A stretch of 64,000 bases of DNA from Pseudonocardia thermophila (GTDB lineage Bacteria; Actinomycetota; Actinomycetes; Mycobacteriales; Pseudonocardiaceae): positions 62,001 through 126,000 of the forward strand of contig NZ_FRAP01000011.1 of the NCBI RefSeq assembly GCF_900142365.1, given 5' to 3'. Made by a program: the position numbers and the translations under genes. Shown piece by piece: positions 62,034-64,000 of this stretch. The notes beneath the pieces are model-generated. The model had not been told where the DNA came from. It saw only the letters and a list, made by a program, of their open reading frames with translations, and made no database searches. Positions within the stretch are counted from its first letter, which is position 1. Each line of letters opens with the position of its first letter.

Positions 62034-62456
62034 TCATCCTGTCCCGGTCCGGCGGTGTCCGCAGTACGGCAACCGCGTGGCCGCCCATCCGGTGAGCGCG
62101 GCGACCACCGCGGCCATGACGAGCCCGCCGAGCGCCCCGATCGCGGCGACCAGCGGTCCCGGTTGCCCGGACTGCCACAACGGGCCGGTCACGGTCGCGA
62201 ACGCGAGCAGCCCGGCCACCCAGGCCGCGGCCGTCGCGGGGATCCACCAGGCGGCTGCGAGCACGACCCGGCGCAGCACCAGCCACTGCGCGGTGCCGAT
62301 CGACGCGAGCAGGGCGGTGCCGAGCAGGAGCCCGCCCGCGACGCCCGTCAGGGCAGCGCCGATCGCGGCGGGGACGAGGAAGCCGAGCGCCTCGGCTGCG
62401 GTCGCCGTCCGCCACCAGTGCCACCAGAGCGCGGACGTGCGCATCGGCTGCCGCAT
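62034..62456 (-). CDS. Small hypothetical membrane protein
   Basis: The 140-residue protein has about four TM helices (LGFLVPAAIGAALTGVAGGLLLGTALLASIG, VVLAAAWWIPATAAAWVAGLLAF, LVAAIGALGGLVMAAVVAALTG) after a WWHWWRTATAAEALG start, and ends with a short basic tail. I do not recognise a function. ATG at 62456 is used; ATG at 62444 is possible. It is upstream of and parallel to the acetate kinase operon and is preceded by DosR-box-like palindromes, so it may share hypoxic control. Confidence 0.6.
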   Translation of the reverse strand: MRQPMRTSALWWHWWRTATAAEALGFLVPAAIGAALTGVAGGLLLGTALLASIGTAQWLVLRRVVLAAAWWIPATAAAWVAGLLAFATVTGPLWQSGQPGPLVAAIGALGGLVMAAVVAALTGWAATRLPYCGHRRTGTG

Positions 62457-62521
62457 CCGAACCGTCCTCCGGTGGGGTGGTGTCCGCCCTGATGATCTGC
62501 CGGGGCGCGCTGCCCGGGGCA

Positions 62522-62549
62522 GGGCCGCAAGGCCCGGACCGATCGGGTC
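62522..62549. promoter_or_regulatory. Two adjacent DosR-box-like palindromes
   Basis: Minus strand GGGCCTTGCGGCCC (62535-62522) matches 12 of 14 positions of the mycobacterial DosR consensus GGGACYTTNGNCCC. Directly beside it GGACCGATCGGGTC (62536-62549) is a related imperfect palindrome; centres are 14 bp apart. They lie 66 bp before the minus-strand membrane protein gene and about 175 bp before the histidine kinase gene. Confidence 0.45.
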
Positions 62550-62612
62550 GAGAGCGCCCGGGCTCCCAGGCCACCCGGCGCGGTGGGGTCGTCCCGCACG
62601 TCGGGGTGGTGA

Positions 62613-64000
<1,388 letters not shown>

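Overview
The window is very GC-rich, with dense, mostly 4-nt-overlapping genes (ATGA/GTGA), many GTG starts and a mycofactocin-type dehydrogenase. Together with several actinobacterial acyl-CoA families this points to a mycolic or pseudonocardial actinomycete, most likely Pseudonocardia-like; the genus is inference. No tRNA, rRNA, CRISPR array or insertion sequence was seen. || 1-33.2 kb is one large catabolic locus. It holds a TRAP transporter end (dctM, dctP), a cysteine-less thiolase with its DUF35 partner, ADP-forming and AMP-forming acyl-CoA synthetases, two pairs of acyl-CoA dehydrogenases, two enoyl-CoA hydratases, MaoC-type hydratases, a thioesterase, two SDRs, two luciferase-like flavin oxidoreductases, a P450 with its own ferredoxin and reductase, a true thiolase, a fused two-domain CoA-transferase, amidohydrolases and alpha/beta hydrolases. 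The set resembles the toolkit used for isoprenoid or steroid side chains, but no steroid-ring genes are present and the substrate is unknown. Twelve promoter arms at eight intergenic loci carry the same direct repeat, GTAACG-N6-GTAACG. It is oriented with transcription and followed 9-10 nt later by a NANNNT hexamer; several of these promoters end almost on the start codon, so leaderless transcripts are likely. This looks like an undescribed activator regulon. The best candidate regulator is the 988-residue STAND ATPase with a C-terminal SARP/BTAD output at 33291-36257, which ends the locus. || 36.4-42.9 kb is a dipeptide-type ABC importer operon (binding lipoprotein, two permeases, two ATPases) with a sulfurtransferase and an NTF2-like protein between the binding protein and the permeases. 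A convergent DadA/ThiO-like FAD oxidase follows, then about 800 bp without a convincing gene. || 44.8-53.7 kb, minus strand, is a five-gene coupled operon that looks like an envelope or exopolysaccharide system: processive GT2 synthase, GH113-like secreted hydrolase, degenerate acyltransferase-3/SGNH protein, Ser/Thr kinase with an external YVTN beta-propeller, and a GT39-like membrane glycosyltransferase. || 54-58.4 kb holds a glutathione peroxidase with a C-terminal extension, a small secreted peptidoglycan-binding protein, a DUF4386 membrane protein, and a FAD monooxygenase divergent from a TetR regulator across a 4 x 13-bp repeat. || 58.4-64 kb has phosphoketolase and acetate kinase (an acetyl-phosphate/ATP module), a small membrane protein, DosR-box-like palindromes and the start of a DevS/DosS-like GAF-GAF histidine kinase, suggesting oxygen-limitation control. 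|| Short-period repeat arrays (about 22 bp, core GCGAGT) flank the 3' ends of three genes and are the most unusual non-coding structure in the window.
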